The notes under the pieces were generated by a model that did not search any database, was not told the origin of the DNA, and was given only the letters and a program-made list of their open reading frames with translations. The translations under genes were made by a program, and so were the position numbers. Shown one piece after another: positions 15,855-23,526 of a DNA stretch of 34,686 nt (its first letter is position 1; every line of letters begins with the position of its first letter). Source of the stretch: UBA1227 sp963629305 (GTDB lineage Bacteria; Bacillota; Clostridia; Oscillospirales; Acutalibacteraceae); the NCBI GenBank assembly GCA_963629305.1, contig CAVGIJ010000015.1, forward strand, positions 1 through 34,686, given 5' to 3'.

Positions 15855-16023
15855 ATGAAAAACAGCAATTACAGCAAAAAAAAGAACTCAACAAAAAAAA
15901 CAAAAGAATGAAAAATATAAAAAACGAGACAAATGTGAACAGATTATTACGGATATTTTAGGCTCATACACAGGAACTCCGCAAGACGGTATAGAACCCA
16001 TACAAGATGTAGATGATTTGTAG
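15855..16023 (+). pseudogene. small conserved-looking gene interrupted by a +1 frameshift in an A8 run
   Basis: From ATG 15855, after GAGAGG at 15841-15846, the frame encodes a Lys/Asn-rich peptide and stops at TGA 15909-15911. Reading the next frame from the A8 run (15893-15900) continues through KYKKRDKCEQIITDILG, SYTGTPQDG and ends IQDVDDL at TAG 16021-16023. Together they make one protein of about 55 residues. The composition and the SYTGTP...QDxDDL ending resemble small Clostridia hypothetical proteins that I recall but could not look up. One A too many (8 instead of 7) explains the break. It may be a real mutation, a sequencing error in the homopolymer, or transcriptional slippage. Function unknown. 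Confidence 0.6.
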
Positions 16024-16025
16024 GT

Positions 16026-16053
16026 TTGACTTTTTTTCCTTCACCCGTATAAT
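16026..16053 (+). promoter_or_regulatory. promoter of the M28-like membrane protein gene
   Basis: TTGACT (16026-16031), 16 bases, perfect TATAAT (16048-16053), about 35 bases before the start codon region. Confidence 0.65.
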
Positions 16054-16096
16054 TAATATATAAAATTATCATACAATTATATATGGGAGATTCACT

Positions 16097-17302
16097 ATGA
16101 AAGCATCAGAATCAAGCGAACGTTACGCCGGAAAAGTACGTGAGTGTTGCAATTATGCAGCACGCTCGTCGAAAAATTTCGCAACAAGTGAAAACAATAA
16201 AAGCAGACAAGCATGCGGAAAAGATGAGAGGTTTTTGGCAGAAACACTGAAAAAAGACCTTACAATGTTCTGTGACAGTGTCTCTGAAGATACTTTTTCA
16301 GTAAATCAAAAAGCGTATATCTTATCAAACCTTCTTATATTCATTTTTATGATCATTTCTGCGGCAGCGGCAATATGCAGTTTCTTCATAGATGATATGT
16401 TGCTGATTGCTTCATCTGTCTTTTCTGTCCTTTCTCTTCTTGCATTTTTCGGAGTGTTCGGCGGTACGTCAAAAAATGTTGAAGGCGTAAACATATTTGC
16501 AACGAGAGCTCCTCAAAAAGAAACAAAACACAGAATTGTGCTTGAGGCAAACCTGGACGCCCCGTTTAAAAGAATACTTTCACCAAAGGCTTCTGCAATT
16601 TTAAAAACCATAAACTTTATCTCAATTGCATTATATATTGCCTTTGATATTGTTGAACTTCTCATAACCTATAATAAAATTTCATTTGACGGTTCAAATA
16701 TTTTTGTATACCTGTCATTCCCGCTCGCAATATTTGCATTTATTCCGCTTTTTCTCGCACGCAGTGTAAACGCATCGGCATCATTCCCCGGTGTTGTTGA
16801 CAATCTTGTGGGTTGTTATACCGCTTGCGGCGCGCTTCGCTACATGTCGGAAATGGATTTGAGACTTGAGAACACGGAACTTTGTGTTTTGCTGACCGGT
16901 GCAAAAAATGCGGGTTTAAAAGGTGCAAAAGAATACTGCAGAACTCACAAAGATTCAGACAATGCTATTGACACTACCATCATCTCCATAGATACGATTT
17001 TTAATTCTGAAGCACTCACTGTAGTATCAACTTCAAGCAAATCAACTGCTCTTATTGCAAAAGCATCTGCCAATGCAGATGTAAACATACTCAGTACCGT
17101 ACCGAAAAAAATAAAAAAGAATGGTTCGGGATCAATATTTAAGAAATCTCACATTCCCTGTGCCACTTTAACGACTCTCGGGGAAAATCTGCCTGAGTAC
17201 CTCGGCACCGCAAATGACAATGAGCAAAATATCAACGTCAAAGCAATTGAGGCGGTTATGAAGCTTTCCCTTGAAGCCGCATATGCAAAAGACTGCGAAT
17301 AA
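16097..17302 (+). CDS. membrane protein resembling M28 metallopeptidases but lacking metal ligands
   Basis: 401 residues, ATG start after GGGAGA. The layout follows clostridial M28-type membrane peptidases: an N-terminal soluble segment, two hydrophobic segments (about 75-97 and 101-122), a peptidase-like strand, two more hydrophobic segments (about 170-190 and 203-222), and a C-terminal peptidase-like half. Correspondences to M28 are SFPGVVDNLVGC (230-240), like the usual PGANDNLSG, and LLTGAKNAGLKGAKEY (265-280), like TGSEEAGLRGAKAY. The ligands are mostly gone. NLD (152-154) stands where HxD is expected, and Lys270-Asn271 replaces the catalytic/metal Glu-Glu. It is therefore probably an inactive relative with a scaffold or binding role; homology itself is by eye and moderately certain. 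It has its own promoter and terminator. Confidence 0.62.
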   Translation: MKASESSERYAGKVRECCNYAARSSKNFATSENNKSRQACGKDERFLAETLKKDLTMFCDSVSEDTFSVNQKAYILSNLLIFIFMIISAAAAICSFFIDDMLLIASSVFSVLSLLAFFGVFGGTSKNVEGVNIFATRAPQKETKHRIVLEANLDAPFKRILSPKASAILKTINFISIALYIAFDIVELLITYNKISFDGSNIFVYLSFPLAIFAFIPLFLARSVNASASFPGVVDNLVGCYTACGALRYMSEMDLRLENTELCVLLTGAKNAGLKGAKEYCRTHKDSDNAIDTTIISIDTIFNSEALTVVSTSSKSTALIAKASANADVNILSTVPKKIKKNGSGSIFKKSHIPCATLTTLGENLPEYLGTANDNEQNINVKAIEAVMKLSLEAAYAKDCE

Positions 17303-17324
17303 ATAAAAGTAATATCAATGCTAA

Positions 17325-17365
17325 AAACTCCCGACTTTCAGGATAAACCTGAAAGTCGGGAGTTT
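17325..17365. terminator. bidirectional terminator between the M28-like gene and the GH3 gene
   Basis: A perfect 18-bp stem (17325-17342 / 17348-17365) with a 5-base loop. AAAAA precedes and TTT follows, so the minus strand has the better T run. Confidence 0.9.
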
Positions 17366-17394
17366 CCTCATAACAAAACAAATTTCACAGCAAA

Positions 17395-19875
17395 TTATTT
17401 AACGGATTTCTTATCAACGAATTTGAGTACCAACGGCTCAATTACATTTAAAAGCATATCGGGGATTCCCGAAGCCGCAACCGCAAGTGATTCCGTAATC
17501 GAATTGCTGTTGATAAGATGAACAATTGCGTCCACACCGGCTTCTGAAACCTTACCTTGAGTAAAGGCTTCAAGTCTGCATAGCGGCATGGTCATTACCA
17601 TATTGTATACGGACTCATACATAACTTCGTCATTTTCAAGCGCTTTACCTATTGCTTTTGAAACAAAAGACTCAATTTTTTTACCACAGTCGGTGTTTGC
17701 GGCATCCGCAAGGCAATTGAACCTTGTGAATCTGTCATCTGTTTTGTGTGGCACAAAGTCTTCCTCATAAAGACCCATAAGCGCTGCAAAATCATCATCT
17801 GTAACATTTTTTATGTCACCTGCAAAATAAAGCGGTGATGATTTCATATAATCAATTTCGCCGACAGCCTCATCGGATCTTACCACAATGGAGCCTGTAA
17901 GACGAATGTCCGCACTTGATGATCCGACATAGATGTCATAAGTACCGTTTTCAACAACAAAAGCGTCGAGTCTATCCGAGTAATACTCAAACGAATGTCT
18001 GTCAAGTTCTACAGAAACAGTCTGAGAATCTCCGGCAGCAAGATTTACTTTTGCAAACTCTTTAAGTTCCTTCGGTGCTCTGTAAACATACGACTCTCTG
18101 AGACCGACATATACCTGCGCAACCTCCGCACCGTCATAAGAACCGACATTTGTTACAGTGAAGCTCAATTTAACTTTGTCGTCAGGAGTAATTTCCTGTT
18201 TGTCAAGTGTAAGAGCCGAGTAATCAAAGTTTGTATAAGATAAGCCATGACCGAACGGGAATAAAACAGGTGTTCCCGTTTTATCATAATAGCGATACCC
18301 TACAAATATGCTTTCCTTATAGAGTACATTGTCATTCTTATCTGTTTGATAATTGTTCGGGCAAGGGGTGTATTCCATTGAAATCGGATATGTTTCAGGA
18401 AGTTTTCCGCTCGGAGAGACCTTTCCTGTAAGTATGTTTGCAAGCGCCTCTCCATAACCTTCACCGAGAAGGTATGTTTGCAAAATAGCGCGTGGTGCAT
18501 CAACCCAAGGCATCTCAACGCAGCTTCCGGAGGCAAGCACAACAGCAACATTTTTCGTTACTTCACATACGGCCTTCAAAATTGAAACTTGATTTTCCGG
18601 CAATGCAAGCCCCTTTCTGTCGGCAGCTTCTGAAACATCAAGGCCGTTGCAGCCAACAAAAACAATTGCAACGTCGCTTGTTTTTGCCACTTCAAGAGCG
18701 TCATTTAGGTTTCTCTTGTCAATATACGGGTTGGTGGTAATGCCGAGAGTATACCCCTTTGCATATTTGTAATCAACACCGAGGCCCGTGAGTGAATCAA
18801 GTAAGCTGTCAATTTTATATGTGTTTATCTGTGCGCTGCCGAAGCCCTGTATGATCGGCTTTTCTGCAAGCTCACCTATGATTGCAACCTTCTGTCCCTG
18901 CTTTATCGGAAGTATTCCGTCATTTTTGAGGAGAATAGGACAGTTCTCGGCAATCTTTGCCGCAAGTTTGTGATGCTCATCAAGCGATATTTTTTCAGCT
19001 GGCTTTGAAAGATGCGGAAGCGACTTTGTCACAAGGTCAAGCACTCTGCCTGTACTCTTATCAATAGTTTCCTCTGAAACTTCACCGTTTCTGTATGCTT
19101 TTGCTATCTTTCTTACATTTAGATAACCTGTTCCGGGCATCTCAAGATCCAGTCCGGCATTTAGTGCTGAAACTCTGTCATTTACCGCACCCCAATCGGA
19201 AACTGTAAGACCTTCAAAGCCCCATTCTCCGCGAAGCACGTCTGAAATGAGCCACGAGTTTTCAGTGCAATATCTGCCGTTGATTTTATTGTATGCGCAC
19301 ATAATCGTCCACGGCTGTGCCTTCTTAACGGCAATCTCAAACCCTCTGAGATAAATCTCACGAAGAGCACGGTTGTCAATAACAGAATCTGAAAGCATTC
19401 TGCGTGTCTCTGTTCCGTTTGCGGCAAAATGCTTGAGTGACGTTCCGACACCTTTTTCCTGAACACCGTTTATGTAGCTTGCGGCAAGTTCACCTGCAAG
19501 AACAGGGTCTTCTGAATAATATTCAAAGTTTCTTCCGCAAAGCGGTGAACGCTTTATATTTATCCCCGGTCCGAGAAGAACTGATACTCTTTTTGCAATG
19601 CACTCATCTGCAAGCAATCCGCCTACCTGCTTCATAACATCTCTGTCCCATGAGGATGCAAGAGCAACCGCAGACGGATAACATACGGTCTTTATTGTAC
19701 GTTCTTTGGTTTCTTTATTTTTTTCTTCCTTGCGAAGACCGTTCGGTCCGTCGCTCACCATAATCGGCGGTATTCCACGGCCAAGCACCGCATGAGTATG
19801 CCAGAAATCGTCTCCTCGAAGGAAACTGATTTTTTCACGAAGCGACATACTCTTCAAAAGATCTCTATACTCCAT
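17395..19875 (-). CDS. glycoside hydrolase family 3 beta-glucosidase (cytoplasmic)
   Basis: Retaining exo-glycosidase removing terminal beta-linked glucose (or xylose) from oligosaccharides; no signal peptide, so it acts on imported sugars. 826 residues. The N-terminal barrel has SDGPNGLR (41-48), GPGINIKRSPLCGRNFEYYSEDP from residue 102, KHFAAN (148-153) and the nucleophile Asp227 in TVSDWGA. The C-terminal sandwich domain holds NGLDVSEAADRKG with likely acid/base Glu416. A fibronectin-III-like domain follows (about 580-665, VTNVGSYDGAEVAQVYV), then a helical extension of about 150 residues seen in many intracellular clostridial GH3 enzymes. ATG start with GAGGAGG upstream and a strong promoter of its own. 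Exact substrate cannot be read from sequence; no sugar transporter is adjacent. Confidence 0.94.
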   Translation of the reverse strand: MEYRDLLKSMSLREKISFLRGDDFWHTHAVLGRGIPPIMVSDGPNGLRKEEKNKETKERTIKTVCYPSAVALASSWDRDVMKQVGGLLADECIAKRVSVLLGPGINIKRSPLCGRNFEYYSEDPVLAGELAASYINGVQEKGVGTSLKHFAANGTETRRMLSDSVIDNRALREIYLRGFEIAVKKAQPWTIMCAYNKINGRYCTENSWLISDVLRGEWGFEGLTVSDWGAVNDRVSALNAGLDLEMPGTGYLNVRKIAKAYRNGEVSEETIDKSTGRVLDLVTKSLPHLSKPAEKISLDEHHKLAAKIAENCPILLKNDGILPIKQGQKVAIIGELAEKPIIQGFGSAQINTYKIDSLLDSLTGLGVDYKYAKGYTLGITTNPYIDKRNLNDALEVAKTSDVAIVFVGCNGLDVSEAADRKGLALPENQVSILKAVCEVTKNVAVVLASGSCVEMPWVDAPRAILQTYLLGEGYGEALANILTGKVSPSGKLPETYPISMEYTPCPNNYQTDKNDNVLYKESIFVGYRYYDKTGTPVLFPFGHGLSYTNFDYSALTLDKQEITPDDKVKLSFTVTNVGSYDGAEVAQVYVGLRESYVYRAPKELKEFAKVNLAAGDSQTVSVELDRHSFEYYSDRLDAFVVENGTYDIYVGSSSADIRLTGSIVVRSDEAVGEIDYMKSSPLYFAGDIKNVTDDDFAALMGLYEEDFVPHKTDDRFTRFNCLADAANTDCGKKIESFVSKAIGKALENDEVMYESVYNMVMTMPLCRLEAFTQGKVSEAGVDAIVHLINSNSITESLAVAASGIPDMLLNVIEPLVLKFVDKKSVK

Positions 19876-19910
19876 TAATAATCCTCCTCAAGATTACTAC
19901 ACATGGTTAA

Positions 19911-19939
19911 ATTATACACACACGAGCAGACACGGTCAA
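19911..19939 (-). promoter_or_regulatory. sigma-A promoter of the GH3 beta-glucosidase gene
   Basis: Minus strand TTGACC (19934-19939), 17-base spacer, perfect TATAAT (19911-19916). Leader about 30 bases. Confidence 0.75.
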
Positions 19940-19955
19940 GAAAAACAGCCCGTTT

Positions 19956-21233
19956 TCAGTCACTTTCAAAGGAATCAAGTTCAAGAACTCTTTCAGCCTC
20001 ACCCAGTTCAATATCTTCAACACCTTTGAGCTTTTTATTGATGATGCAGTTCCTGTGCTGTGCTTCCTCGAGAGTTCTTCCGGCCTCTTCAATTTTCTTG
20101 TGAGCCTTGTCAAGAACATCTCCGAATTTGGCATATTGAACTTTTGCAACAGACAGCATTTGACGAACTTCATTTGCCTTGTCATTTATGGCAATAGCAC
20201 GGAATCCCATGGAAAGGGAGTTGAGAAGTGCGGTTATAGTCGTAGGCCCCGCAATCATAACATTGTACTCATACTGAAGTTTTTCGGCAATCCCCGTCCT
20301 TGACGACGCTATTTCCGCATAAAGCCCCTCGGTCGCAAGATACATAATCGCAAAAGGCGTTGTAAACGGCTCGTTTATGTATCCGCTGACAGCCTTTGCC
20401 TCACCCTTTATGCGATCCTCAAGTGCTTTTCTTGCGCGCGCCAATGCATCGGCATCTGCATTGTCCGCGGCGTCACAGAGTCTTACATAGTCCTCCATAG
20501 GGAATTTTGAATCTATGGGAAGATACACTATTTTGCTGTTGTCATCCCCGGACGGAATCTTCACGGCAAATTCAACACGTGCCTGAGAACCCGGCTTTGT
20601 GGCAACATTTGTCTCGTACATGTTCGGAATAGTCTGATCAAGTATCCCCTGAAGCTGAACCTCCGCCCAGGTACCGCGCGCCTTTACATTGGTAAGAACA
20701 CGATTGAGCGATGTAACATTATTTGTAACCCCGGCCGAAAGTTCTTTCATCTCACCGAGCGATTTATACACGTTTTCGAGTTGCTCCGAAACAGTCTTAA
20801 ATGTGCTGTCAAGTCTTGTGCCCAGCGTTTCATTAAGCTTTTCATCAACAGTCTGACGCATTTGTTCAAGCTTTTTCTCATTACTTTCCTGAAGCTTCGT
20901 AAGCGCCGTAAAATTGTTTTCTCTTATTTCTCCGAGCGAACGGTTTATTCTGTCGCTTAAATTCGCCTGATTTTCAAGCGTCTGCCTTGTCATCTCGGAA
21001 AGCTTTCCCGTAACCGCCTCCCTATGGTTTGCCTCTTCAAGGCGTGAAAGCTGAAACTGTTCTGTTGTTGTTTTCCGGAGTTGCTCCATGCGCTCCCCAA
21101 TGTCGGCTTTAAACTCATCAAGCTCTCTGCCGTTTTTATTCCCGTCTCCTGTTCTTTTCAATAAAAGCACAATGGACACGGTGAGTAAAACAATAATCGC
21201 AACAAGTAAAAAATAAATGAAAACAGTATCCAT
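19956..21233 (-). CDS. rmuC: RmuC-family DNA recombination protein
   Basis: 425 residues. RmuC proteins are linked to limiting DNA inversions and rearrangements and carry a predicted restriction-endonuclease-like core. The N-terminus has one membrane helix (about residues 5-25). A long coiled coil (about 40-150, many Glu/Lys/Gln heptads) follows, then the conserved RmuC core from about 180: NVKARGTWAEVQLQGILDQ, the PIDSKFPMEDY motif, TPFAIMYLATEGLYAE and GPTTITALLNSLSMGFRA. It overlaps no neighbour; its stop is 17 bases from the -35 of the GH3 promoter, so the GH3 gene is transcribed separately. It diverges from the peptide-binding lipoprotein across 85 bases, where both strands carry only weak -10-like TAGAAT elements. 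Confidence 0.95.
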   Translation of the reverse strand: MDTVFIYFLLVAIIVLLTVSIVLLLKRTGDGNKNGRELDEFKADIGERMEQLRKTTTEQFQLSRLEEANHREAVTGKLSEMTRQTLENQANLSDRINRSLGEIRENNFTALTKLQESNEKKLEQMRQTVDEKLNETLGTRLDSTFKTVSEQLENVYKSLGEMKELSAGVTNNVTSLNRVLTNVKARGTWAEVQLQGILDQTIPNMYETNVATKPGSQARVEFAVKIPSGDDNSKIVYLPIDSKFPMEDYVRLCDAADNADADALARARKALEDRIKGEAKAVSGYINEPFTTPFAIMYLATEGLYAEIASSRTGIAEKLQYEYNVMIAGPTTITALLNSLSMGFRAIAINDKANEVRQMLSVAKVQYAKFGDVLDKAHKKIEEAGRTLEEAQHRNCIINKKLKGVEDIELGEAERVLELDSFESD

Positions 21234-21318
21234 AAGTATTCTCCTTCTTAACTATTTATTCTAGCATACAAACGCCATTTATGATAGAATTAATTAGACT
21301 TACACGGAGGTAATTTTA

Positions 21319-22989
21319 ATGAAAAAAAACGGTCTTTTTTCAAAGTTTATTCTTATAATTCTCTGCGTCTGCATGGCGCTTCCCATGCTCTCATCGTGCA
21401 GTAAAAATAAAAATACTTCCGTAAAAATCCCTATTGAAGCCGTGCCGACGTGCCTCGATCCGCAAATTTCGTCAGGCTCCGAGGAGGAAAGTATAATCAA
21501 CAACTGCCTCGAAGGACTTGTAAGAATCAACAAAGACGGAAGCATATCAGACGGTGCTGCCGATTCATGGGGCGTATCATCAGACGGACTTACGTACACA
21601 TTCAGTATACGAGCTGATGCCAAATGGCACCTCCCGTCAGACCTCGAAGACATACTCGGAGAAGATTATAAAAAAACATTTGACACACGTGTAACAGCAC
21701 ATGATTTTGTATTTGGCATATCAAGGGCCATGGACCCGGAAACGGGATCTCCTATGATAAGTTCGCTCTCCTGTATAAAAAGCATCTCGGCAGAGAGTGA
21801 TACCAAACTTACGATTGTTCTCAAACAGCCTAACATAAACTTCTTAAGTGTACTTGCGTCTCCGGTAGCAATGCCGTGTAACGAAACTTTTTTCGAGGCA
21901 ACGGCAGGCAGATACGGTCTTAGTGCAAATCTTCTGCTCTGTAACGGCCCGTACTATCTCGGAAGTATAGACGAAGAAAGCGGAGTAGTCGTTTACAAAA
22001 ACAGTGACTACAGCGGAGCTTATGAAGCATTGTTTTCTACAGGAAAATTCCTTATCACAAAAAGTTTTCTGTCCTCGGATTCATCTGACAAAACAGATGA
22101 GGAGACTACCCTTCCGTCGGTTTATTCACTTCTTGCTTCAGAAGATGGCGGATATGATATTGCAACCGTGACAAAAGCCGAAAGTGAATCACTCGATGAG
22201 GGCTATACGGTAGAACGTTATAAAAACACCGTAAAAGCATTCTGTTTAAACCTTCACAACGATGCCCTGAACACCGCCAACATCCGACTGGCTCTTGCAT
22301 ATGCAACAAATCCCGAAATATTCTGTGATGAGTATACGTATGCGGAGGGACTGGTGCCCTCATGCTGCGGCAGACTTGCTGAAGCAATCAGAGTTCCATA
22401 CCGCTCTGAAAGTGATATTGTAAGACCTATTGAGTACAACCTTGAAACCGCAACATCCTATTACAAGGAAGCCGCAGACAACAACTATGACTCTGAGGGA
22501 AAGCTTCAGGATCTTTCTCTCGAGTTGTCCCTCATATGCCTCAAAGAGGATGAAACCGATGTAAAGCGCGTTCTTCAGGATTGGCAGAAAATCTTCGGAG
22601 TTTCTCTTTCAGTGACTCTTACAACATATGACACTCAGCGTGAAATCGATGAGGCGGTAAACTCCGGAAATTACGACATTGCCTACACATCTCTTACTGC
22701 TTCGGAATGTATGGCAACGGATTTTTTAAGCAGATTTATAAGCACTTCTGGAACAAATATTGTCGGATTTGAAAGCATAGAATACGACAATATTCTGACA
22801 AAGGCAATGAATGCTTCAAGCGGTGATGAACTCATCAGCCTGACCAAGTCTGCGGAGACAATGTTACTGAAAAGTGGGTGCATAATTCCGACTTGCGCCG
22901 TTGACGGGTATCTTGCCAAAGACTCCGTTGCAAAGGATGTCACAGTTCGTCCGTCAGGAAACATATATGCATTATACGCTACAAAATAA
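21319..22989 (+). CDS. oligopeptide-type ABC transporter substrate-binding lipoprotein (SBP family 5), orphan
   Basis: Extracytoplasmic solute-binding lipoprotein of the OppA/DppA family, 556 residues. The lipoprotein signal peptide ends in MLSSC with the modified Cys27. Family features are the early TCLDPQISS segment, NCLEGLVRINKDGSISDGAADSW, a TAHDFVFGISRAMDP motif and the NGPYYL region. ATG start with CGGAGG upstream. No permease or ATPase genes are adjacent on either side, so it must serve a transporter encoded elsewhere or act as a ligand-binding accessory; peptide binding is a family-level guess. Followed by a strong terminator that overlaps the end of moaC. Confidence 0.9.
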   Translation: MKKNGLFSKFILIILCVCMALPMLSSCSKNKNTSVKIPIEAVPTCLDPQISSGSEEESIINNCLEGLVRINKDGSISDGAADSWGVSSDGLTYTFSIRADAKWHLPSDLEDILGEDYKKTFDTRVTAHDFVFGISRAMDPETGSPMISSLSCIKSISAESDTKLTIVLKQPNINFLSVLASPVAMPCNETFFEATAGRYGLSANLLLCNGPYYLGSIDEESGVVVYKNSDYSGAYEALFSTGKFLITKSFLSSDSSDKTDEETTLPSVYSLLASEDGGYDIATVTKAESESLDEGYTVERYKNTVKAFCLNLHNDALNTANIRLALAYATNPEIFCDEYTYAEGLVPSCCGRLAEAIRVPYRSESDIVRPIEYNLETATSYYKEAADNNYDSEGKLQDLSLELSLICLKEDETDVKRVLQDWQKIFGVSLSVTLTTYDTQREIDEAVNSGNYDIAYTSLTASECMATDFLSRFISTSGTNIVGFESIEYDNILTKAMNASSGDELISLTKSAETMLLKSGCIIPTCAVDGYLAKDSVAKDVTVRPSGNIYALYATK

Positions 22990-23014
22990 ATTTTTATGCC
23001 CCAAAAAAGGTACA

Positions 23015-23060
23015 GACCGTTATATCTCACATGGAGATATAACGGTCCTTTTGTTTTTTT
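23015..23060 (+). terminator. terminator of the oligopeptide-binding protein gene
   Basis: A perfect 14-bp stem (23015-23028 / 23034-23047) with a 5-base loop, then CTTTTGTTTTTTT. The T run reaches the moaC stop codon, so the convergent genes share 3' space. Confidence 0.92.
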
Positions 23061-23526
23061 ATCTTTCAAATCTTCCGGATTTGCCGCCATCTTTAAAAAG
23101 AAGATAACAATCGCTTATCTCCATTCCTCTGTCAACAGCTTTACACATGTCGTAAATCGTAAGCGCGGCTACATTGGCTGCCGTAAGTGCCTCCATTTCA
23201 ACGCCGGTCTTGTATGTACAGCTCACGGTTGATTCTATCCTGACTTGCGTGTCCGATACCGGTTCAATATCCACAGCTATTTTTTCAAGCGGCAGAGGGT
23301 GGCACATAGGAATTATTTCAAACGTCTTTTTAGCTGCCATTATACCGGCAATCCTCGCACAGGAAAATACATCGCCTTTTTTTACCTTACCGTCAAGGAT
23401 AAGAGAAAGTGTTTCGGGCTTCATGGTGATAACAGCCTGCGCTCGCGCCTCTCTGTAGGTATAACTCTTGTCACCGACATCTACCATCCTGGCAGCGCCT
23501 TTTTCATCTATATGTGTCAGTCCCAT
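23059..23526 (-). CDS. moaC: cyclic pyranopterin monophosphate synthase
   Basis: Acts with MoaA in the first step of molybdopterin synthesis, converting the MoaA product 3',8-cyclo-GTP to cyclic pyranopterin monophosphate. 155 residues, full length. Motifs: THIDEKGAARMVDV at the N-terminus, PMCHPLPL in the active site, the KTGVEMEALTAA helix and DMCKAVDRGM. It is the last gene of the minus-strand W/Mo locus and its start overlaps the end of the preceding moeA-PBP gene by 10 bases, indicating translational coupling. Confidence 0.97.
   Translation of the reverse strand: MGLTHIDEKGAARMVDVGDKSYTYREARAQAVITMKPETLSLILDGKVKKGDVFSCARIAGIMAAKKTFEIIPMCHPLPLEKIAVDIEPVSDTQVRIESTVSCTYKTGVEMEALTAANVAALTIYDMCKAVDRGMEISDCYLLFKDGGKSGRFER

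Noticed and set aside
21234..21318. Divergent promoters between rmuC and the peptide-binding protein
   Set aside because: TAGAAT-like -10 elements occur on both strands (21258-21263 minus, 21285-21290 plus), but neither has a recognisable -35; too weak to annotate.
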